Numbered from the stretch's first letter, positions 45,670 through 56,996 are shown. The stretch is DNA of 64,000 nucleotides from Phytophthora hibernalis (GCA_012656075.1 JAAKBF010000384.1:186001-250000); one strand, 5' to 3'. Made by a program: numbers and translations. The notes: generated by a model not told the origin, from the letters alone.

Positions 45670-47908
45670 TTAGTGCCTACGTGCTCGTACGACGTGTTTT
45701 GTTAGATGCTGGAGTCGCCGGGGAGCCTGGTGTGGACGGTGTGCTCGGCGCTTCAGCTTACCGGCGCACTCGAATAGCCCTGCCATTCTCCACTGGAATG
45801 AGCTTCCCATTTGACCACTCCTTGTGCCACAAATCCCAGCAAGTCGTTGCAACACCGCGGTTGTTTCGACGAGCTCGCATACACAGGAAGATAGGTCCCA
45901 CATCGTTGCAATCCCTGCAGAAAAACGTCGTCGTCGCGGCTCGCTGAGTGCCTGATCGCAGGGTAGAGCAGACTTTTCATGTACGCTGGCGGCGTTTGGC
46001 TTGTTTTCCCTCGTTGCGCCATTCGTCAACTGGGCGTGTAATGTGCTGGCTGGCTTGACCACCACCAACTGGAAGCGGCTCGTAGGTCGGGGTTGTGGGG
46101 GTTGCTGTGTTCCAAAGCTGTTGCTTTCATACATATCCGTGGCCTGGAGCTGACAATGCTGCAGATGCAGCTTTTCATGTACTTGACATGTGTCAGGACT
46201 CGTGACTCCTTGTTGTAGTGGTAGGCTTTGTGAATAATATAGCCATTGACGATTGCCAAGTCGATCAATCCGAGGACCGGTGATTTGTAATACTTTTGAA
46301 GCGAAGCGCCCGTTGGAGAGAATATCTCTGCAACCGCAGCTGGTCATGGACGTCCAAGCCGCCCATATAGGTGTGGTAGTCCTTTATGACCCTTGGGCAG
46401 GGAACCTCCACTTGTTCTACCCTATCCTGTCGCACCACGCAATCAATCTCGACGCTTCCGCCAGTGCACAGGAAGTGCACGGGTCGAGAGTCTCACCAGC
46501 TGATGGACGTCATGTTGGGCACGAGCTTGGATCTTGCAACTTTGAATGAACCTCGTGGAATATTAGCTGGCCGTGTTTTCTTTTTCTCTATTACTTCTTT
46601 GCAGTATCCGAGACGGTTTGTCATGATGGTCCGAACGCAGTAAAGGCCCATTAGCAGTAGCTGGATTGCCAACGCGACCGACGTATAGAACCGGTCAACA
46701 ACAACCACCTCATTCCTTGCTTACGTGCTTCATTTCCAAATGTCGCGAGTAAGTTGCGGACCACGGTTGCGGGGTCGGACTTCATATCGGGCTTGTGCGA
46801 GCCACTGGTATGCTGTTTCTTCCCGGAGTAGACCTCAAATCTGTTGATATGCAGCATTGCCAAACGATATAGTAGATCAATATACGGCATAATTCAGGAT
46901 AATATATTTAAAGTTGCCAGAAAATCGTACCGGATGCAGTAGGCGGTCACTGCACTGCAAAGCATAAAGAGCTTTGTGCCCCACTTGTGGGCTTGTCCTT
47001 CAAATACACGCGCATAATGTTGCACGAAGAGCGACTTGGCAGTACAGCTTATTATTCAGCATACTATGTTTCATATGCAGGTTTGCACACAAGGTAGGCA
47101 GCTTGTAATGCAACATACCATCGTTCGAGTCGTTTCAAATATCCACAGTGCTTTCAGCAATATTCAGAGTCGAGTTAGACACGACATCCTCGTCCGCATC
47201 TTTTCCCGCATCTTCAATATGGGCTTGGACGTGGGGAACGTGTCTATGAGCTGCGGGGGAGCTCGTAGCCGACGTGGTGGCGTTGTTGACATAGGACTGG
47301 GTGACTGAATAAGTGAGCGCCGGGTTTATCGCTTGGCTCGCTGCCTGCCCGCAGTCGTTAGCGTTGCAATCGATGAAGTCCTGCGCAAATCGCGGCTCGA
47401 TGGATTCACAGTCGGTGCTGGTTCAGCTATTTGACGACTTGATACGGCAGATCCTCCCGCTGTAACTGCTAGGTGTGTTAGCAACACACTCACCCGAGCC
47501 TCCGCAGCCTCGAAATCAGCAGCATAGTTCTGGCGCACGACTTCAGCTGCTGCCGCTAGTCGCTCATCACCTCGGGTAGCGGCTATACTTGGCGCTCGCG
47601 CATGACTCCTCAGGACTGCGTACAAAACAAACATACTAGTTCGAGCTGAATAGCAATAGATGTATCACAGGCATACCATTCGTATAGTACTCCAAGACTG
47701 CGTCTTCTCCGAGAAAGAAATCCACGCCGTCCGTGTCGTCGAACCCGGCCGCCTGGGCGAATGTAGTGGAAGCGATCGTCGAGGCTTCGTCTTGGTGGCG
47801 ATTGGGACGTCAGCCTTGCTTCTTGAGCTCGCGCCAGACCGATTTAAACGACAGGTCGCGTACCGTGATTTCGCTGTCGCGCAGAACATTTCCGGCCGGT
47901 CGCACCAT
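45670..47908 (-). pseudogene. PiggyBac-like transposase, copy 2
   Basis: Read right to left. The N-terminal exon (47908-47660) contains LSFKSVWRELKKQG, a TGA, then GVDFFLGEDAVLEYY, a domain common in oomycete transposon proteins. An intron follows, ending before 47622, then an Ala-rich helix (47620-47326). The DDE part (46890-46265) has MLHINRFEVYSGKKQHT, VVVDRFYTSVALAIQLLLMG with an Asp, GYCKEVIEKKKTRPANIP and GGLDVHDQLRLQRYSLQRAL. A C-terminal region runs to 45670. The segment 47326-46890, with the first catalytic block, is scrambled. It differs from copy 1 at 28.6-30.4 kb. Confidence 0.7.
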
Positions 47909-48801
47909 TGTTTTGACTTGAGTCCTTGACGCGAAATTTTCAGAACGAGGCAGCATTGAAGAAGGCGGCGACAGCGAGTGGTAGAGAGCTAGAGAAACGC
48001 ACCAGATACCTTTCGAATATAAAATAAATCAGTGTATTTCACACAAACCTGTAGCAACTAATTGTCGGAAATTTAGACTTACGCGGGCCCTAGTCACTTC
48101 CGGTAAGAGACATGGACGACCAGAAACGAGACATTATGAATAATGATGTTTGTATACCCCGCGGCAGGGAAAATACACTGCATACAAACTCCAAGTTTAA
48201 AAGCGCTTTAACTGCATATATGCAGTTTAAGTGGAAAGGCTATGCTGCATTATGCAACATCCGGTTTGGAGGGGTTAATAAGGGATGCTGAAAAACGGGG
48301 TTCCAAGCGTTTTCTGAACGGCACCAATGCCTGTGTGTTTCTCTACATGTACCGGTATTTTGTATGCAGGGTCTATCGGCCACCACGTGTTTGTTACCGG
48401 TACCGTAATCTGGACTTTTAAGGATGATAGAACATAGTTAGTAGTAATACTACAGTAGTAGTTCTTATCCTTGACGCCGCGAAGCATTCGGGCGAACATA
48501 CTACAGTAGTTTATCATGTCCATTTGTAACACTTGGCGGGACCCCGCGGTCCCGCAAACAAAACCGACCAAGCATCGATTTTTTATTTTATTTTTAGGGG
48601 CCATCGCCGGTAGTGAAACTACAGCAAACACTGATCCACGTTCAGGTAGTTACCTAAGAGGCAGCATGCACCGACCGGCAGGGAGGTCACAGATGACTGT
48701 GCCACGGCGGAAGCGGCAGAAAGGTCAGGACAGGAGGAGGCTGCGCGTATTCGAGCTATCGACAAGCTTGGAGAATACGCGGTGTTGAAGACAAGAAAAG
48801 A

Positions 48802-49140
48802 TTGAACTTCGTGGAAGACTGGTTGGGGTGGAACGGAATGGCAGCAGTCAGAGGGGTCGTGATAAATTTGCTTCAGCAGGGTTTGTCAGAGCGTGAAATT
48901 AAAGCTGTAATTCCCGTCGATGGACCTCGTATTAAACGGCTAAGAGAGATGGTTAAGTTCGGTGTAGAGGGTTTTCACACGAGACAGCCAGCAGTTCAAC
49001 ACTCACACGCTTTCAATGAGCAGGAGATTGAAAAACTTTAATCTCCACTGTTCGACTTGGATTTTGGAGGACGGATTTCCGTGCGCTCATCGTCGGTCCA
49101 GGCAATTGTGACGGGGTCACACAGCACCTTGCCTTGAGGA
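48802..49140 (+). pseudogene. HTH-type transposase-like fragment
   Basis: A 79-residue frame has an HTH-like region (VINLLQQGLSEREIKAVIP, DGPRIKRLRE). A different frame follows with EDGFPCAHRRSRQ, a motif of repeated oomycete element proteins. The family is not identified. 47910-48800 otherwise holds short ORFs only; a perfect 18-bp palindrome (aactgcata and its complement) lies at 48210-48227. Confidence 0.4.
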
Positions 49141-49147
49141 AGCCTAA

Positions 49148-49373
49148 GAGAGCAAAGGCTCTCAGTGAACGATAAGTTCACAGTTCCCGGCCTAAGGGAA
49201 CTGTCTGCGGGTTTGATAGCAAGATAAAGACTGAATATATTTTATAGCTGAGTTAAGCTTGTAGCATACAAACTCTAAGTCATCTATAGTAAAAGCTAAA
49301 GAGCGTCCATGGTTGGCTCACAGCCAACCGGTACAATGTACCATGGACTCTAAAGAGTGACGGATGTCACTCT
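49148..49373. other. Cluster of five perfect hairpins
   Basis: Stem-loops: gagagc/gctctc (49148-49163, loop 4), gtgaac/gttcac (49165-49181, loop 5), cagttccc/gggaactg (49181-49203, loop 7), ggttggct/agccaacc (49311-49329, loop 3, itself inside gtccatgg/ccatggac at 49305-49348), and agagtgac/gtcactct (49354-49373, loop 4) followed by TTTT. No ORF covers them. An LTR or structured UTR is possible. 49383-49946 has no recognised gene. Confidence 0.65.
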
Positions 49374-49946
49374 TTTTGTATCTTGGGTACGTCGGTGTAC
49401 CCCGTTACACAATACTTCACCGAGTCGAACTTAACGGGGGCTGTCGTACATGCACGTTACGTTGATGATGTTCAGCGAGCGGACCCCGAAGCTCGTACGA
49501 TGAGTTACATGTATTCAAGATTCACTCAGTATGTGCGGGTTCAAACCGGAACCCCAAACCGGTCGCTACCACAAAGGTTTCACTTTGAAAGTCAAAATGT
49601 TACCCTGTCCGAAACTAAACGACCCAGTAATGACCTATACTCGCTCGACTGCCTATGACATAGCCAATACGGTATGAATATTTTTTACCGGTTGTTGTGG
49701 GAGCACCGGGGTCCGGATATGCGGTCCCGCCAAGTGTTTCATTTAGCCAAAAAAACTAGGGCTTCGCGAAGACTGAGATAGTATAGTGCTATTAATAAAT
49801 ACGACTCTATAACCAGGGGTTCGTGTAGGCTGGGATAGCATTTATTTTACAAAGGAGCGCGAAATTATGAAGTATGCCTTGCTCCACCCACTACATGTAG
49901 CATAGCGAAACAAGTATGAGAAAAATACATTATTGATTTAGCAACA

Positions 49947-50880
49947 TTAAAACGCGTTAGCAAAGAGATTGATCAGAGGCTGGAGGACAGCGCACCCACA
50001 CCGTCGACGCCGACGGTGTGAATGTGTCGGAGATGATTGATACCACGACCCAAGCTGTTTGGTCGTGGTTGTCACCGATACGTAATCGGTATACCGGTGC
50101 TCGTGTGAAGGACAGTGCAAACCACACCGTCGACGCCGACGGCACGATGATGGCGCCGACCGCCTCGGCGTCGTGTTTGTTGGGATGGCCGTGGACTCGA
50201 AGTAGTTGCCCTCCAGCAGCACGGGCTTCCCGTACGATGTCGCCGTCGAGGCGACTGCTGATTTGGAGGACAGCGCACCCACACCGTCGACGCCGACGGC
50301 ACGATGATGACGCCGACCGCCTCGGCGTCGTGTTTGTTGGGGATGGCCGTGGACTCGAAGTAGTTGCCCTCCAGCAGCACGGGCTTCCCGTACGATGTCG
50401 CCGTCGAGGCGACTGCTGATTGGAGGACAGCGCACCCACACCGTCGACGCCGACGGCACGATGATGACGCCGACCGCCTCGGCGTCGTGTTTGTTGGGGA
50501 TGGCCGTGGACTCGAAGTAGTTGCCCTCCAGCAGCACGTTTCCGTTCTCGACGGTGACGTACGGGAAGCCCGTGCTGCTGTACCAGTAGTTGTTGGCGGC
50601 GTGGACGATGGAGTTGCCGCCAACCGTCGGGCCCCTGGCCGACAGGAAGAGGAAGGTCCAGTAGCGGTAGCCGCCGCACGTAGCCGAGTACTGTGTGCGA
50701 CCGTCGAATTCGGAATTACTGGTAGCCAAGCTCTTGGCGCTGGCCGAGCCGGTGGCGATAATCTAGCGACCGACGTCGGAGACCTTGACGTGGTCAAGCC
50801 ACACGCGCTGCAGGGACGACTTGCCACCGTTGAGGCCCTAGATGTAGATAGCGGCGCCGCCCCAGAGAGGTGCGGGTTCA
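49947..50880 (-). pseudogene. Pectin lyase pseudogene with internal repeat array
   Basis: Pectin/pectate lyases (right-handed beta-helix) cleave plant pectin and are secreted by plant-pathogenic oomycetes. From 50860 leftward the sequence shows SSLQRVWLDHVKVSDVGR, SNSEFDGRTQYSATCGGY, YWTFLFLSARGP, GGNSIVHAANNYWYSS and VLLEGNYFESTAIP, which are family landmarks. Upstream coding sequence, including the signal peptide, is absent. In-frame stops lie in the upstream block (near 50840 and 50762). The 3' third is replaced by a 157-bp tandem array, so the C-terminus is destroyed. Satellite units flank and interrupt it. Confidence 0.75.
50108..50537 (-). repeat. 157-bp tandem array within the pectin lyase pseudogene
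   Basis: Units start at about 50108, 50265 and 50422; the last is about 115 bp. Each encodes the YGKPVLLEGNYFES-type segment and shares ccgtcgacgccgacgg and ggccgtggactcgaag. Since 157 is not a multiple of three, the same peptide appears in rotating frames. A further partial match (gcacccacaccgtcgacg) lies at 49990. Confidence 0.9.
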
Positions 50881-50884
50881 GCCC

Positions 50885-51115
50885 CGTGATCGTCGTGGTT
50901 GGCACTGATATGGTATCAGTAAACAACCGGTGCCGGTGTGCCCGTACAAATAAGCCATTTGGGGGCCGTGGTCGGCACCGATATTGTATCGGTATATTAC
51001 CGGTGCCAGTGCGACCGGCCCGTGGTTGGCACCGATATTGTATCGGTATACCGGTGCTAGTGTGACCGGACAAATAAGCCGTTTGGGGATCGTGGCTGAC
51101 ACCGATACCATATGG
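50885..51115. repeat. Palindrome-bearing satellite
   Basis: About four units share a core caccgata(n4)tatcggtat(a)ccggtgc, plus variable acaaataagcc(a/g)tttggg. Cores lie near 50910, 50980, 51030 and 51100. A fifth core lies inside the pectin lyase pseudogene at about 50075-50100. Confidence 0.75.
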
Positions 51116-51184
51116 TATGTCATTCGCTATACCGAGGGCCCGTACAATTAATCCTAGTTGGGCTGTGCTATTAAGCACTTCGTT

Positions 51185-51360
51185 GCTTACTATCTCAGTA
51201 TAATACATGTACTACTGTACAGTACTACGTACTACGCAGTACATGTATTAATGCATAGTTGTATTAATAATACATGTAGTAGAAAGGACTACATGTAGGT
51301 AGGACTTCGTATTCATGTATTCATAGTTGTAGTACACGTATTACATGTAGTAGAAAGGCA
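51185..51360. repeat. Palindrome-rich AT stretch
   Basis: Overlapping inverted motifs built from gtactac, tacatgta and attaataat (for example atacatgtagtagaaagg twice, at about 51277 and 51340). Non-coding, between the satellite and the esterase gene. Confidence 0.55.
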
Positions 51361-51460
51361 CAAGTTGACATACCGGTGTACGCACTAGCGTCTATTAGTA
51401 ATAGGGAGCTGCCCGTGAGCTCTCAAAAGGTTCCTTTTGCTGATATTGAGCTCAGGATTC

Positions 51461-52822
51461 CTACTGGTAGAGCATCGAGATAACTAAGGCCACCATCGTG
51501 AGCGACAGCGCGCCATTGAGGCTGGTGGCAGCCGACTCCTCTGACGACGAACCGGCAGTGCCACTACCACTGGCAGACAGCGAGCCGGCCGAGGCGGCCG
51601 CGTCAAGGGACGAGTTGGTCACCAACCAGTTCCTCAGGAAGTCGCCGAGGAGCTCACCACCGGGAGTGCGGGTGGCGTTGTCGTAGTAGTCGTTCACTGT
51701 GAGGAACACGTGCTGGGTGCCGTTCACGTAGAACGTGGACACCTCATCACTGATGTTCGTGTACACGTCGATGATCGCCGTCATGTTGGAATAGAAGTCC
51801 TCACCACTGATGAGGTCCGTGAAAGGGTAGCCGAGAATGCCCTGGTTCACGAGCTCGTAGAAGTAGCGCTGAGTCTCGTCGTACATGCTATTGAGGAAGA
51901 GCCACTGCGCGGCGGAGACGTCCTCAATCATGTACGACATCATCTCGGCCACGGTCAAAACGTTATCCTCGCACTGGTCCCAGATCTTGGCCGTCACCTT
52001 AAGGTCGAGCTCGCATGTGCCGTAGTACGAAATGAGCTTGCCAGCAGTGTAATCGCTGGGCAGTACACCCACATAGCTGTCTCCGAGAACGGAGTAGCGA
52101 ATATTGTTCTCCTCCACCTGCCAAGTGTCGGCCACTAGAGCGCTAAGGGCCTGCGCGCCAAGGGCACCGGCACTCGAGCCACCGATGATGATCTCCTCTG
52201 GGTTCGGGTAGTTCTCCAGTGCCCAGTCGAGCACGGCCTTGGTGTTGTTGTAGCCGACCTGGTGCAGGGTCATGTTGTGCCCCAAACACTCGGGCATGCC
52301 CAGCAGGGCGTACAGGGAGCTGTCGGCGATGGTCTCAACGTGGCTACCGATATGCAGGTCACCAGTGCAGTACGGCAGGTGCACGATGTTGTAGTCGTTG
52401 AAGAGGTTATCGTCGTTTGAGCGGTTGAGAATCCCAGTGCTCAGGGGCACCGCGTTGGGGCTGAAGGTCTCGTACATGCACTGCAGGCCGAAGGCGCACG
52501 TGAGGTCATCGATGCAGGCACCGCCGCCCTGGAAGTACAGCATGAGCTTGGTATTGCTCTGCTCCGGGGCCGGGAACACCTGGAAGAAGTAGGTCGCGTT
52601 GGTGGCGAAGTCCACGCTCGAGTTGCTGAAGTCGTCGAAGGCGCAGCGGGTGTCACCGCCCGGGTAGATGACGGTACTGCTATCGAGTGCCGACGTGGTG
52701 AGGTCGTCCACGGCGCACGAGTTGGCGTCGCTCATGACGCAAATCTCGTCGCCATCGCGGATCTGAGCGTTGGCGAGAGCTCCCAGCAGCGCCAAGGAAC
52801 CGGTGAGTGCGAACTTCCACAT
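51461..52822 (-). CDS. Secreted pectinacetylesterase/Notum-family hydrolase, GPI-anchored
   Basis: This 453-residue protein starts at MWKFALTGSLALLGALANA (52822), chosen because it gives a clean signal peptide; the frame is open for 47 codons upstream. The alpha/beta-hydrolase fold has an oxyanion-type YFQGGGACIDD, a nucleophile elbow GGSSAGALGAQ (GxSxG) and a late His in NGTQHVFLTVNDYYD. Many N-glycosylation sequons are present. A Ser/Gly linker and hydrophobic tail (SLTMVALVISMLYQ) suggest a GPI anchor. Plant members (CE13) deacetylate pectin; animal Notum removes lipid from Wnt. Pectin as substrate is inference. Intact, with no introns. 52823-54350 upstream has no other gene, only taccggta-type palindromes. 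Confidence 0.88.
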   Translation of the reverse strand: MWKFALTGSLALLGALANAQIRDGDEICVMSDANSCAVDDLTTSALDSSTVIYPGGDTRCAFDDFSNSSVDFATNATYFFQVFPAPEQSNTKLMLYFQGGGACIDDLTCAFGLQCMYETFSPNAVPLSTGILNRSNDDNLFNDYNIVHLPYCTGDLHIGSHVETIADSSLYALLGMPECLGHNMTLHQVGYNNTKAVLDWALENYPNPEEIIIGGSSAGALGAQALSALVADTWQVEENNIRYSVLGDSYVGVLPSDYTAGKLISYYGTCELDLKVTAKIWDQCEDNVLTVAEMMSYMIEDVSAAQWLFLNSMYDETQRYFYELVNQGILGYPFTDLISGEDFYSNMTAIIDVYTNISDEVSTFYVNGTQHVFLTVNDYYDNATRTPGGELLGDFLRNWLVTNSSLDAAASAGSLSASGSGTAGSSSEESAATSLNGALSLTMVALVISMLYQ

Positions 52823-54350
52823 GATGCCGTCGGGTTTCGAGTCTCGGGAGTCGAAAGCGAGAATGCCGAGAGCTTTGATGACCTTGGCGGATTGGAACGG
52901 GCAACCACCGCCTGGGCTGGCCCGTCCTGCGGGAAGGAGCCGGACGTTTGTCCTTTTCATCACGCGGCGTCATGTCCCTTGTGGCGGTTAGTGCTTGCCC
53001 AGATGGGAACTCCTGGGTGGCGCGCTGAGCGCGGCGGCCTCCCGAAACTGATGGAACAGCGTTGGTCGGTTGGCGCTCGACGTCACACGGCGAGCGCCAT
53101 GACGCGCTGGGGCTCGATGTTAAGTGGAGCTCGCGCTACATGTACAGTATTGTACAAGCACCGAGGAACTTGGAGCTTTTCCAGTGCCAATTGAGACCCA
53201 CACTTTGACGCAAGCCCACCTTTGCATGCACCTCTGCGAGTTGCGACCTCTGCCACTGGCAGGCAGCAGGTACCGGTACTGCTGGTATGGCTCTCTCTGA
53301 AGTGATCGTCTACCAAATGCCGTTGCACCTACCGGTATCCATACCGGTAGCACCAGCTGGGGCGGCGCTTTAGGATCCTTTTGTCCGTTGTGTAGAGGAT
53401 CATGACAGGCGAAGTGATCGACATCGCCATGCATGCTGCGCTTCTCCGGCTTGGGCCAGCCTTGGCCGCCGTGTTCGGCGACAATGCTAAGTACCGGTAC
53501 CGGTACATGTAGTCACGCTGCGTGACTCACCCACCGAGAAGCAGATCAGGAAGCAATGCTTTGTCCCTTTTCCACATCTCGACAGGATGGCTTGATCAAG
53601 TTGATGCCCCAGCTGGCTTCGCGCGGTTTGCTGTCTGTGCCAGACCAAGCTCCAAGCGATCGATGCACTTCTCTGGTCGACATGCGCTTCGAAAACTCAA
53701 GCCTCAAGCCGCCATCGACCAATAGTACTGTCGACGTAAAAGTCGACACCAGACATCGACAGCACTATCGACCAATGCTATGAAAAGCCACCATTGACCT
53801 AATGTGCATGCTGCAGTCGACAGCAACATTTGCAGAAGGACGATCATCACTTTAGCTCTGAAGAAGCCTGGTCTTAAACTATAATAGGAAGGGGATCTTC
53901 CTGATTCAGTGGCCCGGTGACCGCGTTTCGTCTCAGATGCAAAGCCCTTTTGCGCAGTCATCCTTCGAACACTGGATTCCAAAGGTCAGCAAGCTCTGCA
54001 CCCGTGGCAGAGCCTCCATGCACAGTCTAATTGCTCAGTCTAACCCATTCCTGCACAGTCCTGCACAGTTCGGTGTATTTTCCGTTGTACAGCATTGCCA
54101 TCTGTTGACAAGACTCGACATCTGCCGCTCAGGTTTCACATCAGAACCAGGGCGCGTTTACGTAGACCCTCCCGCGAAAATGTGCAAAAGGTCCTGGTAA
54201 CGAGAGTGATGGACGATCAACACAGCATTTTTCACTAAGTCTTCAAGCGTAGATGTACAGCTCGCTACGGTCACTTCCAACGGTCTTCTTCGCGCCTTTT
54301 AAGAGGGATGATGCATGCAAATGTAAGTGTTAGAATCAATGAAATCCCTG

Positions 54351-55954
54351 TTATATTGTCTTTAGAATGTGGCTAACAAGTCTGTAGCGAAAGTACTGCA
54401 TCGCTACTGTCGTGTCCAGCCCACTTGGCTCAACTTGTAGAAGCAGTAGCTCGAAGAACACGATCACGAAAACCCCACAGTTGTAGGAGTCAACTTGAAC
54501 CACCCAGTCCACTTGCTTGAACCGGTAGCGCTTGGGGGACGGTGGTGTCGGTAGCAACGGTAACAGCTCAGCGCTGAGGAACGTTCTCAGTGCATTGAAT
54601 CTGTACCCAGTTTGTTGGGGGTCGAAGATAGCCACCGTGAACTCCGCAAAGCTAACCGCTGCTGCACACCAGTGGTCTGCGTCGTAGTGTATGACAGCAA
54701 AGAACCACAACTGCTTCAGATACAGTCTCAGAATGATGCACAGTATGTGTTTATAAAGCGCACCTGTACGTGTTGACCCTTGCCCATAGCGTCTTGAATC
54801 ATAAAACTGAACAGCTTGTAGTTGGACGAGTTCGTATCGTGTGTGGCGTCAATCAGCAGCAGTTCCGGAAAGTGCTCGAACATCTGATGCATGTGAGAGC
54901 TTTGAACTGTAATGCACTCCACCACACCCTGCAGCATTTAAGCAAACCGCAATGAGAATACACTTTCATTTAGCCATGAAAAATCAAGGTACCTCTTCGT
55001 TGGTGTACACACGCGACACGTTACCGGGAGCGGCTGAAAAGCCTTCAAGAAGTGGTAGTGTTGATACACTTCGCGGCTAGCATCATGGTTATGGAACGAG
55101 ATCTGCTTCGTGACGAGCACGTCCCAATTTCCAACCCCTCTCACACATGCGTTTACCTGGATTGCACGGTAGTTAGCCTCAACAAACGACGGATCCACAG
55201 TAGAACCATATATGTTCCTGAGCAGGGGATCCAATCTTTCGAGAGTGCTGATTGAGCCGCATTCCGCGACCACCACCGGTTCTTGGAGATCCGTGGTGTG
55301 TGCACACGAAGGTTTTGTTGTAGAACTGAACATCTTCCGGAATCTCGTTGCAGGGCGTACGGCTGTTGCGGATCCTCTGGTTGCGAACGCGAACTGGAGT
55401 AGCTGTCCTAACGGAGTACAGCTACACAGAAGAAAACCGTTGTTAGAATCGACCGCCAGCATATGCACAGCCAGAACGCATGTACACAGTCTCAAGCTGT
55501 GGCACACTTCCAGACTGGATTCACATACCTGGAAGGTTCGCTTACTGTAGCTCCGCAGGTAGCGTTCGAGATCGTCCGAATCGGCTAAAACCTTAACGTC
55601 CAGTTCAGGCACTTCCACGAGGTCGTCCCGTGGCAATACTTCGTACACATCTTCATCACTGGGGTCCACTTCCGCAGAAATAGCATCGTCACTGCTGTCC
55701 CCGCGTTCGGACTCGGAAGACGAACCCAACGCTGAAGACTGAGAGGCTCGGCGAGCGTGTGGGCTCCTTCCATGCGATCCCGTCGGTTGTTGCGTGCCCA
55801 ATGCTCCCGTGAAGAGGGCGGCGCTTCTTGGGGGTGCGTGTGGTGCTTGCTGCATTAGACGGACCGCTGATTTCGAATGAGGAGAGGGGGAGAATCGATA
55901 GCCACCAAATTCCACCGGGGCCAGAGTGATGGTCGGTTGATGGGTAATAACCAT
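54351..55954 (-). CDS. MULE-like protein with C-terminal Ulp1 (C48) peptidase domain
   Basis: From 55954: a low-complexity N-terminus, an acidic region, a clear intron (55422-55528) into a zinc-binding-like block (NKTFVCTHHGSPR), then GNWDVLVTKQISFHNHDAS, the His-rich motif of MULE N-termini. The MULE catalytic start FPELLLIDATHDTN follows (about 54865), and another intron (54714-54763, phase matched) leads to a Ulp1-type domain: DADHWCAAAV with the His, AIFDPQQ with the Asp, VVQVDSYNCGVFVIVF with Gln and Cys. The full C48 catalytic set is present while most of the DDE core is gone. The joins near 55200 and 54990 are unclear. It could be a domesticated protease or a shortened element gene. 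Confidence 0.65.
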
Positions 55955-56265
55955 ATGCGCTGGTTAAGTGAGTTTAGGGATACACTATCCCACTGGTGGC
56001 CCTTTTAAAAACTGTGCATGGAGCCACTCCCCCTGCACCCGTCGGGATCCACGTCAAACTGCCCAGCAACTTCAAGTTGAAGACCATCACTCCCATCTGC
56101 ACAGACACATATACTCTGACTATTATTATAATAAGCTTACCACTAATAATTGCAGATGCTCGCCTTATGAATAGTGCTGTCAACGTTTCTCCCAAATAAC
56201 GTTATTTTAACTAAATAACTCAACGCTATTTCGAAAGGGAGTTAGTTGTTTAAACTCCGGATAAC

Positions 56266-56541
56266 TTGGCCAACTCTACCTCCCAGATTTTATTTGAGGT
56301 GAATAAATTTAAGTATTCGCAATCCATTGACTCGATCCCCCGGCAAGAATCTGTCAAGATGGCAGACCCCCAGACGAAGCGGACCCCGAAGGCCTGGGCC
56401 CCAACAAAATCTTCCACAACATGGTCGGAGGCTCCGACTCGGAGCACACAGACCGGTATCATAAGTTATGATACCGACACACTTATTAACGTTAATACCA
56501 ACAAAATGTTAATACATGTACACTTTGTACTGTGGTGTTAG
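56266..56541 (+). other. Short element-derived ORF with SANT/Myb-like start
   Basis: A 91-residue ORF contains MADPQTKRTPKAWAPTKS, similar in style to the start of oomycete Myb/SANT-like transposon proteins (MAD...RAW). It loses similarity after about 30 residues. Otherwise 55955-56990 is non-coding. Confidence 0.3.
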
Positions 56542-56772
56542 CCATTCAAATCGAGAAATTGAGTCACGGGTCTCTCTCGCTCACCAGTGTCTCTCAACCA
56601 AAGAGAATATCTGGACATCATCAACTTCTCCAGACGCAAGTAGGGTATCTTTGAGAAGCGTGGCTACTATAATAATTAATGTGCGCGGCAGAACCAATTG
56701 ATATTATCACCGATTTTGTAGCAGCACAACTATTAATAAATGACATGGTTGTGCTCCCTTTACTATCTAATC

Positions 56773-56810
56773 ACCCTGTTATCGGCATACTTTTTAAAGT
56801 ATAACAGGGT
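56773..56810. other. Hairpin with accctgttat arms
   Basis: accctgttat (56773-56782) pairs with ataacagggt (56801-56810). Inner atacttt/aaagtat adds to the stem with a short asymmetric bulge. It lies 190 bp upstream of the SSRP1 start. Confidence 0.6.
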
Positions 56811-56996
56811 CTTAAAAATGTTTAACAGGGTGCTTCAGTAAAAACTTTCTTTTAAATAGTAAAAAAATATTAAAACTGTAAAACTGTAAAAGTTAGGTTA
56901 CTCCATCCTCGCCTCCGATTCGCTGTCTCCGTGTATCCCACGTGGGGTACAAAATTAATACATAACCCCTCATTGGCGCCACTAATAATTCTGAAA

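Noticed and set aside
49354..49380. Bacterial-type terminator (hairpin plus T run)
   Set aside because: The context is eukaryotic, with spliced genes all around, so a rho-independent terminator is not meaningful; kept only as a hairpin.
50364..51208. Long ORFs on both strands over the pectin lyase region
   Set aside because: They arise from a GC-rich repeat array whose unit length rotates frames; only the lyase frame shows family motifs.
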